Source of the DNA: Isoetes taiwanensis
Lineage: Eukaryota > Streptophyta > Lycopodiopsida > Isoetales > Isoetaceae
NCBI GenBank assembly: GCA_021234155.1
Contig: JAJEKV010000134.1
Location: forward strand, 314,501-378,500
Direction: 5' to 3'
DNA length: 64,000 nucleotides
Made by a program: the position numbers and the translations under genes. Of this stretch, positions 35,927-46,400 are shown piece by piece. The first letter of the stretch is position 1. The number at the start of each line of letters is the position of its first letter. The notes under the pieces are model-generated. The model did no database searches. It worked only from the letters and a program-made list of their open reading frames with translations, and was not told the DNA's origin.

Positions 35927-38084
35927 GTGAAGAGCACGAAGACAACCATGGTTTCGACGAGGGCACGAAGAGAAACCGATGCTGAAAGAGGTGCCAGGAG
36001 ACCGGCATCATTTACGAGGGTCTGTGCACCCAGGACAAAGAGGAGGCCACCACAAGGCAGTGCTGCTGCCAGTCCAATGCCAAGGAGGCCGAGTAGGAGA
36101 GGTCAATGGACAGAGGAGCAAATGTTGGACATCCTCGAAGAGGTAAGTGAACTTGACATTTCGATTAGAGAGGCATGAAGGAGGTCTGGTATACCAGAAT
36201 CCACAATCCGAGATTGGCTATATGGTCGAACAATCCACAAGCAAACAAACCATCCACAAATATTGATAACTCTCCAAGAGGAGGAGCTAGTTAATTGGGC
36301 CCTTATCATGGCAGAACAAGGAATGGGAGTTACCCTATCTGCTGTCAAGGAAAAGGTAGCAGAGATGGCTAGAGCAGGGGGGTCTTGTGGGATATCTGGA
36401 GTACCAGACAGTAAGTGGTGGAAGCTCTTTAAGCAAAGACACCCCGAAGTTGCAATCAAGAGTGCAGAAACCCTAGATGTGGCTAGGGCCGTGCCATGAC
36501 CCAGGAGAACCTCGACAACTTTTATGCCGGGCTCAAGCAGATTTATGCTGAGTTTGCCTTCCCAGCCTCACAGATATGGAACGCTGATGAGACTGGAATT
36601 CAGGCAAGGAAAGTGAAGGGACTGAAAATCATAGCTAGGAAGGGGGGAAACAGGGTGAGTGAGGTCGTCATGAACAACAGAGAGTGGGTTACAATTTTGG
36701 TATGTGTTAATGCTGAGGGGGAGAGGATCCCCAACATGTACATTTTTAAAGGTAGTAAAATGAGGCAATACAACATTGCAAGATGTGAAGAGGGTGCTAT
36801 TCAGGCTGTCCAGACTTCAGGTTGGATGACATCAGAATTGTTTAAATCACGGCTGTCACATTTTGCAGCAAGAGTCCCAGGTGGTGTATCCCCAGATCAG
36901 CCTCACGTTATCATTTTGGATGGTCATGGCAGCCATGTGGATCTAGAAGTCATATTGGCAGCAGGAGAGAAGGGCATTCACTTTGTCTTATTGCCTGCAC
37001 ACACGTCTCATAGACTTCAACCTCTAGATGTGGCATGCTTTGCCCCTTTCAAGGCATCATTCAAGAGACTTAGGTCTGCCTACATGGTTAGCAAAGGGAG
37101 GGTAGAGCCAAAGAGGGAGGAGATAGCAGAATTGATTTCGCAATCAATTGCATGTGGCCTAACACCCCACAACATCAAGGCAGGTTTTAGGGCCATTGGT
37201 ATCTGGCCCTTTGACCAGGAAAAGGTTAGGCCAGGCCAAGAGTGTACCAGGTTTGGGAGGGTGCATGTTGAAGACATTTAACAGAAGGCCATGAGCAGGC
37301 TGGAGAAGAGTACCATCCAGATGCATCAATGGATGGCAGAAGTGCACCAGCTATGAGAGGCCTTACCTGGACAACTCCCAACTACTGTGCAAAATGACCA
37401 AGCGCCACACATTCCAGCTGGTGAGCATGGGAACAATCTATGCATGTGGAACATACACATGAAATTGATGATGAAGGTGTTGCTGTAGTGATGGCTTCTC
37501 AGGCTTGTGTAAGTCAGGTGCATATCCATGATGTTGGAGGGTCTATGGCTAGTCTGCAAGAACCATATCAAACGTGTGTGCGGCCATCACAGGCCATGAG
37601 GGCAAGGAAGAGGGGCTTTGCCCCAGATCTGGGGGGGAGAGTGCACATATCGAGTGATGGTTTCTGCGAGGCATTGAGAGCAGAACAGGCAAGAAGGGCA
37701 AAGGCCAAAAAATTGAAATTGGAGCAACTGGCAGCAAGGAAGGTCGAGACTACAAGGAGGAAGGCTGAAAGGGAGGAGGCTGTTAAGAGGGCACAGGCTA
37801 ACAGGGAGGAGAGAGAGAGGAGGAAGATAGCTGATGCAGCTGAAGCTGCAAGGCTTAGGGAGTTTATGTATCCAAGGGGAGTGTGTAGAGTGGCATCTGT
37901 TTTTGGTTTTCAAAGGGTATTGAGTGAGGAGGTGAAGACAAGAAGGTTACAGGTGAGGAACAGGCTAAGAATGAGGCAAGGGTTGAGTCCACTTATCTGG
38001 ATTTGTGCTCTATGGGATAGGAAAATAGCTACAGCTGCGGTGTATGAGAAATATCTCCTCCTATTTACAGCTACTGACATATAA
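35927..38084 (+). pseudogene. pogo/CENP-B-type DDD transposase, broken
   Basis: The frame from ATG 35927 has a basic N-terminus and then a psq-type helix-turn-helix (GQWTEEQMLDILEEVSEL ... GIPESTIRDWLYG). This frame is interrupted by TGA at 36176-36178. A CENP-B/Tc5-type helix-turn-helix follows (EEELVNWALIMAEQG ... WWKLFKQRHPEV). A frameshift at about 36490 leads into the catalytic domain (36496-37281). Its triad is D31 in WNADETG, D142 in IILDGHGSH and D178 in LQPLDVACFAPFK, a DD35D arrangement of the pogo DDE_1 superfamily. A stop at 37279 separates this from a third frame (37440-38084) that encodes a Lys/Arg/Glu-rich coiled-coil tail. The enzyme would cut and paste a DNA transposon. Three interruptions make this copy dead. 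Terminal inverted repeats were not identified. Confidence 0.85.
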
Positions 38085-38374
38085 TTAGGCAAGCGGCTAG
38101 CCTTATTTTCTAGGTACTTGTCTATCTTGGGGATGTCCTGCAGAGCTGTACGAAGGGCCATGTTTGGAGCAAAGTATCCTATGCAAGGGGGAAGTTCTAC
38201 TAGAGAAGGACCTATCTTTGCATGGAATTCAGCCATAATCTCTTGGTAGTACGGAGTAGCATTGATGGTTGCATCCACATCGATCTCCTTCTGAAAAACA
38301 GCGAAGACCGAGTTGATGTCAGCCTCAGCCACATGAGCAGCGCTGTACCATCGCCTAAATGCAGATGTTGCCAT
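37910..38374 (-). CDS. Unidentified 154-codon ORF with H3-gene-like promoter
   Basis: The ORF starts at ATG 38374 (MATSAFRRWYSAAHVAEADI) and is open to 37910. The first ~95 residues look like a soluble helical protein (DINSVFAVFQKEIDVD, YYQEIMAEFHAKIG, MALRTALQDIPKIDKYLEN). From about 38090 onward it lies antisense to the transposase tail, so the real C-terminus is probably lost or different. I do not recognise the family. Its upstream region is related to that of the H3-like gene at 40231: TATA box, leader text CCTCATTT...CAATTTTTTAGCTCCC, and a pair of inverted-repeat motifs. That argues for a real, co-regulated gene. Confidence 0.45.
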   Translation of the reverse strand: MATSAFRRWYSAAHVAEADINSVFAVFQKEIDVDATINATPYYQEIMAEFHAKIGPSLVELPPCIGYFAPNMALRTALQDIPKIDKYLENKASRLPNYMSVAVNRRRYFSYTAAVAIFLSHRAQIQISGLNPCLILSLFLTCNLLVFTSSLNTL

Positions 38375-38484
38375 GATGCTAGAGCTGCCGGGGATGTCAA
38401 ACAGATGAAGAAGCGCCTCTGGGAGCTAAAAAATTGTCTTGGAGTGAGGAGCAAATGAATAGGGTGCAAATGAGGGTTGTGGTC

Positions 38485-38494
38485 CTATTTATAG
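38485..38494 (-). promoter_or_regulatory. TATA box of the 154-codon ORF
   Basis: On the minus strand this reads CTATAAATAG, 111 bp before ATG 38374. The identical core lies 104 bp before the H3-like ATG. Confidence 0.6.
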
Positions 38495-38665
38495 ACAAAA
38501 CCTTAATTTTCGAAAATTTTAGGGTTTGGGAATATCTATCATTCTAAGGTGCTGCTATGCAAATCATAGGTAAACTAGGTTAAAGAGTGCATCTTAAGGA
38601 TCCTATTGCAACAAATTTCATCTAATTTGGAGAAAGTTGGGGCAAGTGAGGTCAATTTTGGTCTG

Positions 38666-38736
38666 ACCACTCACACAGTGCGTGAGAGGCAGTTCCAAAA
38701 TTTTTGGATTGGCTCCTGGCGCACTCTGTGAGGGGT
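38666..38736 (-). repeat. Inverted-repeat motif copy A (promoter module 1)
   Basis: CTCACACAGTGCG at one end and CGCACTCTGTGAG at the other pair with one mismatch around a conserved centre (CCAAAATTTTTGGATTGGC). It is one of four copies in this locus. The centre itself contains a small palindrome. Confidence 0.8.
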
Positions 38737-38869
38737 GGGGCTCTGTTTGGGTTGAGGATGACTCAAAATTTGCAATCTAAGGGTCAGATCCTACTTATCT
38801 CAATGAGTTAGGTTGGATTGCATGCTTACTTTCTACATTTGGCCAAGTCTTGGCAAAGATTAGTGGCCG

Positions 38870-38940
38870 ACCACTCACACAGTATGCGAGAGGTAGTTCC
38901 AAAATTTTCGGATTGGCTCCTGGCGCACTCTGTGAGGGGT
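38870..38940 (-). repeat. Inverted-repeat motif copy B (promoter module 1)
   Basis: Same motif as copy A, starting 204 bp from it. One arm reads CTCACACAGTATGCGAG, with a small change, and the other arm is intact. Confidence 0.8.
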
Positions 38941-39085
38941 GGGGTCAAAATGACTGGCTTTTGGCCCAAATTTGGTAATTCCAAATGCAGATATCATTAA
39001 TACAATCTAATTATTTACAATTTTACACTTTAACATGATCAAAACTTAATTTTGTATTTACAAAAAGTTCTATATTTACAATAAA

Positions 39086-40231
39086 CTAGCAGTCTTCTTT
39101 CTTAATAAATCTGGCTAGTTTCATGTCCCTAGGCATACAAGTCTCTTTGCATGGAGAGCACATGCACATGTTGAACTAGCCTCTGCTCCGCTGCCTCCTG
39201 CAATGCGAGTAACATGTCATCTGTCACTCTCTTTGTGTTGTCGAACTCCTACAAAATTTCGCGGGTCAGTCTCGCGAAGGCGGCTCGTGGGATCAACAGC
39301 CCGTAGCTCCTCTGAAAATGGCGGATCTCCCGAGCAGCTCTCGCAAAGTATAAATTTGCCTTTCTCTTCATTGGCTTCTTCGGGGGTGTTGGTCTTTCCG
39401 GGGGCGGCTTCAGGGTGTTCTTCTTCGACGGCCTGCCTCCCTCCACATAAGTCACCTTGTGCTGCTCATAGTACTTCGAGTACTCCTCATACATTTTCAT
39501 GTATTGATTGTACTCCTTCAGCTTCTTTCTGTACTCTTGCTCGTGCTTGAGTACATAAGACTCCCTTGCTGGCCTGCCCTTCTTGGGATCTGCTGTCGGC
39601 TTTGGCCACTTGGGGTAAGGGGGTGCTGCTGCTGCCGATTCCTCCTCTTCGGCATCGACGTTTGAAGGTCCCGAGCCTTCAGTTGGGCGGGGGACCCTTG
39701 TCTGCTCGTCATCTCAGTGTCAGAGGATGACGAAGGTGGCCTATCGGGCTCCCGCTCCGTTATGGTGACCCCCTTCGCTGGTGTTGATTTCGTCTTTCGC
39801 CGGGGTTTCTTCGGCACCTCTGGGTCCTTCCCTTTTTCCTCCCTCCGCTTCTTGCGCTCCTCCTTCAGCCTTTTCCGCTCCAGCTCCTCTTCGATCCTCT
39901 TCCTCTTGGCTGCCCTCTTCATCTTCCCCATCTTCTTTATCCTCCGCACTATCTCCTCTGGTGTATCGTCGTCCTCGTCCTCGACATCCTCCTCGTTCTG
40001 TCCTCCATCACCCTGGCTTTCAGGGTTTTCCTGTTCTTGCGTATCTTGGGCGTGTTCCTCTTGATCCTGCTGCTTCTAATCCTCCTCCTCGCCATCGGGA
40101 TTTGGGTCCGAGTTCTCCTCTTACCTGGCTCGCTCCTGAGCCTTCCTGGCCTTCTGTTGAGCAGCCAGGACTTGGGCGCTGATGTAGTCGTCGGGTACTA
40201 CCATCTTTGCAGTTTGTTTAGTCCGGGCCAT
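39086..40231 (-). pseudogene. Histone H3-like protein gene, mobile-element-associated, disrupted
   Basis: Read from ATG 40231, the protein begins MARTKQTAKMVVPDDYIS, whose first residues are the H3 tail (ARTKQTA); the following H3 ARKS segment is absent. Next comes a ~200-residue charged linker: an acidic stretch (DVEDEDDDTPEE), a Lys/Arg-rich helix with NLS-like KRAAKRKR, a Ser/acidic patch, then KKGRPARE and GGRPSKK (AT-hook-like). The histone fold follows: AREIRHFQRSYGLLIPRAAF for H3 alpha-N/alpha-1, FARLTREIL, then DDMLLALQEAAEQRLV for alpha-2, and in another frame MPRDMKLARFIKKED for alpha-3 and the C-terminus. From alpha-N to alpha-2 the spacing equals canonical H3, without the longer loop 1 of CENH3. 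Disruptions are in-frame stops at 40123, 40078 and 39251, a frameshift near 39710, and about 17 nt missing near 39150. No clear intron fixes these. Confidence 0.8.
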
Positions 40232-40334
40232 GTTTTGAAATAGCGTGATCGCCTTCCGGGCGCCTAAAAATTGCCTTGTTGGGCGGAGAGCAGCTAACGG
40301 GAGAAGGAAAGTGAAAATGAGGAACCCTAATGGT

Positions 40335-40344
40335 CTATTTATAG
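40335..40344 (-). promoter_or_regulatory. TATA box of the H3-like gene
   Basis: The minus strand reads CTATAAATAG, 104 bp upstream of ATG 40231. It is followed by a leader related to that of the 154-codon ORF (CCTCATTTTCAC ... CAATTTTTAGGCGCCC). Confidence 0.6.
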
Positions 40345-40451
40345 GTCTGGGGGTTTTAGGGTTTGGACCTGCAATTTCATGTTGTACAATTCTGCAAGGC
40401 ATTAGCATTGGTAGGATAATTACATTAGGTTTGTTTAGGCAAAAAATGTCC

Positions 40452-40518
40452 ACCACTCACACAGTGCGCGAGACGCACTTTCAAAAATTTCGGATTGGCC
40501 CAGGGCGCACTCTGTGAG
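40452..40518 (-). repeat. Inverted-repeat motif copy C (promoter module 2)
   Basis: CTCACACAGTGCGC and GCGCACTCTGTGAG form near-complementary arms around a TTTCGGATTGGCC centre. It lies about 110 bp upstream of the H3-like TATA box. Confidence 0.8.
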
Positions 40519-40659
40519 ACCCCTTTTTGGCTCAAACTTCCAATTTATAAAGAGTTTCTTAGTGTTATAACATACAGATCTAGCTCAAGTTTAAGGATTA
40601 AGCTGCCTTGCACTATCAGATTATGCTAATTATGCACCTATATAGGTCAACATGGGTCC

Positions 40660-40730
40660 ACCACTCACACAGTGCGCGAGAAGCCATTCCAAAATTTTCG
40701 GATTGGCCGTGGGCGCACTCTGTGAGGGGT
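40660..40730 (-). repeat. Inverted-repeat motif copy D (promoter module 2)
   Basis: Same motif as copy C, starting 208 bp from it, with both arms well preserved. Confidence 0.8.
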
Positions 40731-40930
40731 CACACTTTTTTTGCCCTAATTTTCCAGGGTTTTTACATAATTCATCCTACTCACATTTTTCTACTTGCTG
40801 CTCTAGAGATTGGAAATTTTTTTTTTCCCAATTTTCGAGGTTCATGCTTGGGTGGCTATTCCCAAGACTGAAAGTCTACTGTTAGTCCTAACAGGGAATG
40901 GTCAGTGCTCGATCTTGGTCTGCCAATTTC

Positions 40931-40944
40931 ATGCTCTGATACCA
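40931..40944 (-). other. Primer-binding site next to minus-strand LTR
   Basis: The minus strand reads TGGTATCAGAGCAT, one base from the LTR end at 40946. The sequence that follows (ATGAAATTGGCAGACCAAGATCG, AGCACTGACCAT) is related to the leaders after the primer-binding sites at 708 and 47844. That shows a genuine element interior to its left. Confidence 0.85.
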
Positions 40945-40945
40945 C

Positions 40946-42348
40946 TGTGACGTCCCCTACTTTCTCTACGATGCTCCCATCGTATCAGAAGGCAGAGTTC
41001 ATCCCCCTGACAGCCAAACTGGCAGGGGCCATCCACCTGGCGCCAATCCCAAGGACTGGATCAGTAAGGAAGAGTGGATGGGTCATTTGCCCCGTCTTCC
41101 TTCGGGCTCGACCTAGCTGCGGAAGCGCGAATAAATATGAGCCCATAACATCAATATATCAACAAATTGCCCCGAGGGGTGACCACATCATAACATCAAC
41201 ATGGGGGAATCCTACCCAAGGCTCAGACTCATGGGGGAGTGACTGACGGCTTGGGTCTCCAGAAATCAATGCAGACCGAATTCATGGCAATTGGATTGGG
41301 CTGGCATAAGAACATGATTGTTGGGTAGTTCACTCCATCTGCCTCCCGTGCACACTGCAGAGTAGGTTGAAAAGTATTGGGACCGGACCGTAGCCTGCCG
41401 GGTGCATAACCAAGAGGGCTACTGCTGGTTGCATCTCCCCAGTCCCGATGAGGCAGGAGGAGAGTCACCTCCCCTCCAGAGGCATGCATGCCCATCACAG
41501 TCGGCTAGCGGGCCACTGCCCGTATTCGACTTGAACCTCATTGAAGGTGAGGCATCACCCAAGAGGTGTCAAGCTCATGCTTTGCCCACACGCAGTGGCA
41601 AACCATTAAGCCTAGCCCATTAAGATCCTTGGTAGGCTTTACACACCAGAGGGATCAATCTGTGATAGGACAAGTCCTCCTTATTCCACCTGTCTAGCCC
41701 CGCCACTCCCCTTCCCAATACATAGGATCGCACAGAGTGGAATCACCATCATCATCAAGAACTGAAATGTAGAATAACATCTAACCTATCTACCTAAACA
41801 TCCAGAGTTAAGTTCCTTTGTTAGAGCTTGTGATCTCGGAATCTATCCTCTAAGGCTGAAGTAACATGTTAAACCAACTCATTGCCGGAATAAAATGCGG
41901 CATTGCACAACAGAATAACCCTTTACCTGATCCCTGACTCGCTCCAGCTCCTCGAAATGCATCCATGCCTTCGTTCAGGCTGAAGGCGACTACTCCTGGA
42001 AGATCTGTTGTGCAAATGCGGCTTTTCGATGCCTGGCAATGTGAATTAGGGTCTTGGCTTGGCCGAAATGGCTCAAGGAAACCCTAAATGCGAAAGAAGA
42101 AAGGTTTAAGGTTTTAGGAAAACCCTTATATGGGAACTTTTAGGGTTAGGTTAACATTGGCCAAATGGGGTTTTGCCACTTGGCAAGGGGTTTATAGTTG
42201 TATATGTTTATTAAACATGCACAGCATACGAGGTTGCCCCCTAGGTGCAACCCTTTACGTCCTTCCAGTACTTGTCATGATGACATGTACGTGTGACGTG
42301 GCAGTATAATATACGTATTCGGATCGTATGTTATACTGGAACGTCACA
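40946..42348 (-). mobile_element. LTR (1403 bp) upstream of the H3-like gene
   Basis: On the minus strand it runs from TGTGACGTTCCAGTATAAC (42348) to GGGGACGTCACA (40946). The primer-binding site on its left makes it a 5' LTR of a minus-strand element. Its body is only distantly similar to the LTRs at 7522 and 47846 but shares termini and blocks such as TTATGCCAGCC(C/A)A and AGGCTCAGACTC. No matching 3' LTR was found within the window. Confidence 0.85.
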
Positions 42349-43449
42349 TGGAGTATGATCATACTTGCAGTATCTTGGGTTTATAAGAACTTAGCTCCAC
42401 TTTGCAGAGACTTTATTTGCCAAAAACTTTTGCCTTTGGACCCATTTACTTTAAACGCCAACATTGCCCATTTTATTATCCTTGGATATTAACAGAAAAA
42501 AAAAATCCCTTTTTGTTTTCATGAACACGACCTAATCCATAGCCGATGAAGATTTGCAAAATGTTGTTTTTGCATCATTGGGAGCCAGATTTGTTAAGCT
42601 CGAAAGCTTGGGAGCCTAATTTGCCAAGTCCGAAATCGTGGGAGCTGAATTTAGAAGGCAACGGATGTGAGAGGCCAGGGAAATGGATAAGAACAACAAG
42701 CTTTCATTTTTTTTTTTCTTTTGCGTTTTTGTGAGTACGGAGTTGCCACCGTTTTAAATCTGAAATGATATGGGGTTTCTGCCAGAGATGGAGCACCCTA
42801 GGGTTTCTTTCGGAGGCTGCTTGATGTTTGTGTTCATAGCTTGAGCTACTGACCTCGAATTTAGGTATTTTTTGGCTCTTTTGAATAGATGATTCAAAGC
42901 TCTTTTCAATGGCATTTGGATCATAGGGTTTCAAATTCCGGCTGATAGTCATTTCAGCCCTGACAGTTTTGGCCCCTTTGAAAAGGAATAGCATCAACTT
43001 CCAAATTGCCTACAAAATCTCATGTATCCATGTTGGTGCAGGGGGGAATTTGGCATTGCATGTTAATCATTTGGCTCTTGGCGAGAGTGTCTTTCAAGAA
43101 GTTGATTTTCTTGCACTGGCACCCGGTGCTAATGCACCGAACAGTACAAGTGCTTTGAATGGCATTAATGCTTGCATGGATCGTGCCTCGGCAGCCCTTG
43201 GTGAATTTTAATAAAGATCAGCCTCATGCACTTCCTTGGAGTCCTCAACTCCTGGAGTAAATGCTAACAAGGAGCGCTTTAGTGATTGGATCAAGAAGGA
43301 CTTGTCGTCAACTACTTCTGCAGTTCGTGGTGCTACGGATGATTTAAGATAATAAGAAAGATCTCAGTAATTTCTTGGGTGAATTAAGGGCAAATAAGAC
43401 TCAGTTGGAGCTTCAATTACCTCATATTGAAGTTTTTTATCAGCTTAAA
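42349..43449. other. Mixed sequence with a frameshifted protein-like stretch
   Basis: From about 42969 a plus-strand frame reads LGESVFQEVDFLALAPGANA. After shifts it continues as NANKERFSDWIKKDLSSTTS and KKDLSNFLGELRANKTQLEL (to about 43430). It looks like a decayed coding segment, possibly of a mobile element, but no family is recognised. The rest (42349-42968) shows only short open frames. Confidence 0.35.
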
Positions 43450-46400
43450 ATGTGTAAACAATACTCTTACATCGAGGGTGTCGATTGTGATATTCATATG
43501 TAGGTCATATTGGAAGATAGTAGAATGTTCGTACAAACGAGTGAAATATTACTTAGGAAGATTTAAGGAATAAGCATAATGATATGCGTATACTCAAAGA
43601 TATTGGATTAAGTATGATCCAGGAGAGATAAGCATTCATCCCAACGGTTGGAGTTGACTATCCTAGATACGTCGTACTAAGGGAGATGAGAAGAGTTTAA
43701 ATCAATGAGAATAGCTAGAGTAAGTCTAGCATATAGGGTGATGTTACATTAAAAAACACTCCGAGGATGGTTGGAAGGGTGTCGAAATAACCGGTAATGA
43801 GAGCTTAAGTACTCAAAGGTTCTAGATACCAATGAATTACTTCAGCGTTATAATCTGAAAGCATTTATTTGGTTTTGGGAATAAGATGTGTGAAATATCG
43901 CATCCCCCTGGTGGAAGAAAAGAAGGAGTACGACGACTTTGGCGATTATACCTTTAGGGATAACCAAGAAGAGGGCAATACATAGCAATTCCAAGTCCCG
44001 ACAAAAATCAAGACGAGGTGTATAGATTAGAAGGGGTGAGATTATATAGACCAGTAGTCCATATATCCTAAGAGTTACCCTACTCGCGGGAAACCATTCT
44101 AGATGCTGAAGTAGAAGGTGGAGGATCCGTTGCCTTGAGGCATAGACCCGTTAGAGATTATGACTTTGAAACTCTTAAGAGGGTAAGGAATTGGATAATC
44201 ATATGGCGGTTACTAACGAAGATTGAAACATTGGGTTTTCCTACTAGAAGACCGGGAGGTTTTAGTGCCTTATGAGGGAGCCAAAGACGGCAGCATTTGA
44301 AGCTGATCAAAAGCTGAAGTCCACATGATAACTTAAGAAACATAGGCTAATTGTAACTAAGCATGGATGGTATGGAACACAAAGGATCCTTAGCGAAAGA
44401 AGCCTTTAGAAAAGCTCCTTATGTGGGGTAGTAGCCTTCGGAATTATGGCATAATCCCGTGGGGGAATCATAGTTTATGTACGGGATTAAAGTACCATAA
44501 GGCACTAAAGGAATGGTTGAAATGGGGCAACATATACAAGTCCAACATAGAGTTAGCCCCTGTCCATTTGGGAAGTCTGTGGCTCAGCCACATCGTGAAG
44601 GTATATAGGCAATGGGTTTGGTTTGAAAGAACTACCAAGGTTACATTTTAGCTAAGTTAGAGCAGAGCTCTAGCATTGTGGGATGAGGATATATGTTTAT
44701 TATGTACATACCATGTACACATACGATAATAGTGTGGATACAAGGAGAGAAAGATGAGGGTATTCCAAAGTTACTGATGAAGTGTTTAGAGTATGTTCGG
44801 AATGTGCAAAGGAGCGTCAATCCATTGCATACTTTAATGTTGTAGTTGGTACGTGAAATAAATGTCAACGGCCATAGAATGAAGCTTAAGATTATTGAGT
44901 GGAACAGTACAGTAGTACAATTTCCAGGATAGATAGGAATTAGCAGTTACTTGCTAGAAGTCCAAATGTGTCTTGCATAGACACCTAAGACTAGCTTTCA
45001 CACATGATCCATACCCAGATCAGGCAGAGGTGAACAGCATGGGTTACATGGAGGTGTAAGTTAGGGTATATAGGACTCGAACATGGATACAAGTCCGGGT
45101 TATCTCAAACATAGGTAATTGTAGAAAGGTTCACAAAATACCAGACAGGCACCTTGATGACTCCAGGTAATTTACGATTTATACGAAGGCTCACCCGCTC
45201 TTAGGCCATGACTATGGCTTAAATGAGGGTGCCAAGTCATTTGGAATGCCAGAACAACAACATAACATCATGGCAGAGAAATGTAATAACTAACATTTCG
45301 AGGATGTAGGACAACGTTGAATCATAACCTCCAATGATAGGTGGGTTAACAATATAGGGAACATATAATAGCGGCTTAGAAGCCACAAGACGGTTAATGA
45401 ATACGTAAAGGAGTAACTGGATTGGTGACGTTACTGAATAAAGGTCACAGCCAAAGGGTGAAATGTGTACGCTGTGGCAGGCGTAAGGGTCGGAATACTG
45501 AGAATCGATCATAGACGTAGAAAACATATTGGAGAAGAGAAGGAATAAAGGACCCTGATGAATGATATTTAGCAATCTGGATAGAAAGGTTATTACCTAA
45601 CATGAAGGATGGTCTTCGCTAACATGCAAAGATAGATTTCCGGCTTGAAATGCAACAAGAGCTGAAAAACTCTTTTAAGATTTGGTGCATGGCTTAGGGA
45701 AGAAGACTTCCGCGTCCTAGGACAGCTAGGTGAATTGAATTCACCAAGAACCTTTTTAATAGATAAATAGATAGTTAGATAATATCTATACGTCATGCGA
45801 CATTGGCAGCGTCCATGAGGACCTATGACGGACCCCCAGAGACTTGAACACAAGATCTCTTAATAGTAGAAGCCTATCTTGAGAGGTCTTTGGATGGTAC
45901 TGTCCGTTGGGATATTCACATAATCCCTTGGAATACGTAAGTTCATTTGCGGAACTTAAAGACATCTAGGCATTAAAATAATGTTTGGAATTACTTTGCC
46001 CGGACCATATCTAGATACCCTAGAAGGAGGTGAGTAGTCAACAATGGTTGGAGGCCATTGGAATGTACGGGAGAACAACTCCAAAAGAGGGTAGACCGTT
46101 GTCACTTTAACAGGCGTGTGGCGCAGATAATAAATCACAACCATATAGGCGGTGAACTTTGGCACAAAATAATACTAAAGTTTGTACTCGAGATAAATTA
46201 GAGTACTAAAGTGTTGACATTATTGTGGGGCTTCTAACACAAGCGCTCACTACGTATTACAGAGTATGTATCGTGGTGTGGGGAAATGGTCCATAAAAAG
46301 AACACGACCATATAGAAGAAGTAGTGAAAGAGGGTAGGATTAAAGCTACCCACAGTCTAGAGGGGTGCTGCATGGCAGGCCCTAGTTGGTTGGGCGAAAA

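Noticed and set aside
40078-40131. A possible 49-nt intron in the H3-like gene using the good donor CCAG/GTAAGA and acceptor GATTAG
   Set aside because: It is too short for a plant intron and puts the downstream linker out of frame. In-frame stop mutations explain the data better.
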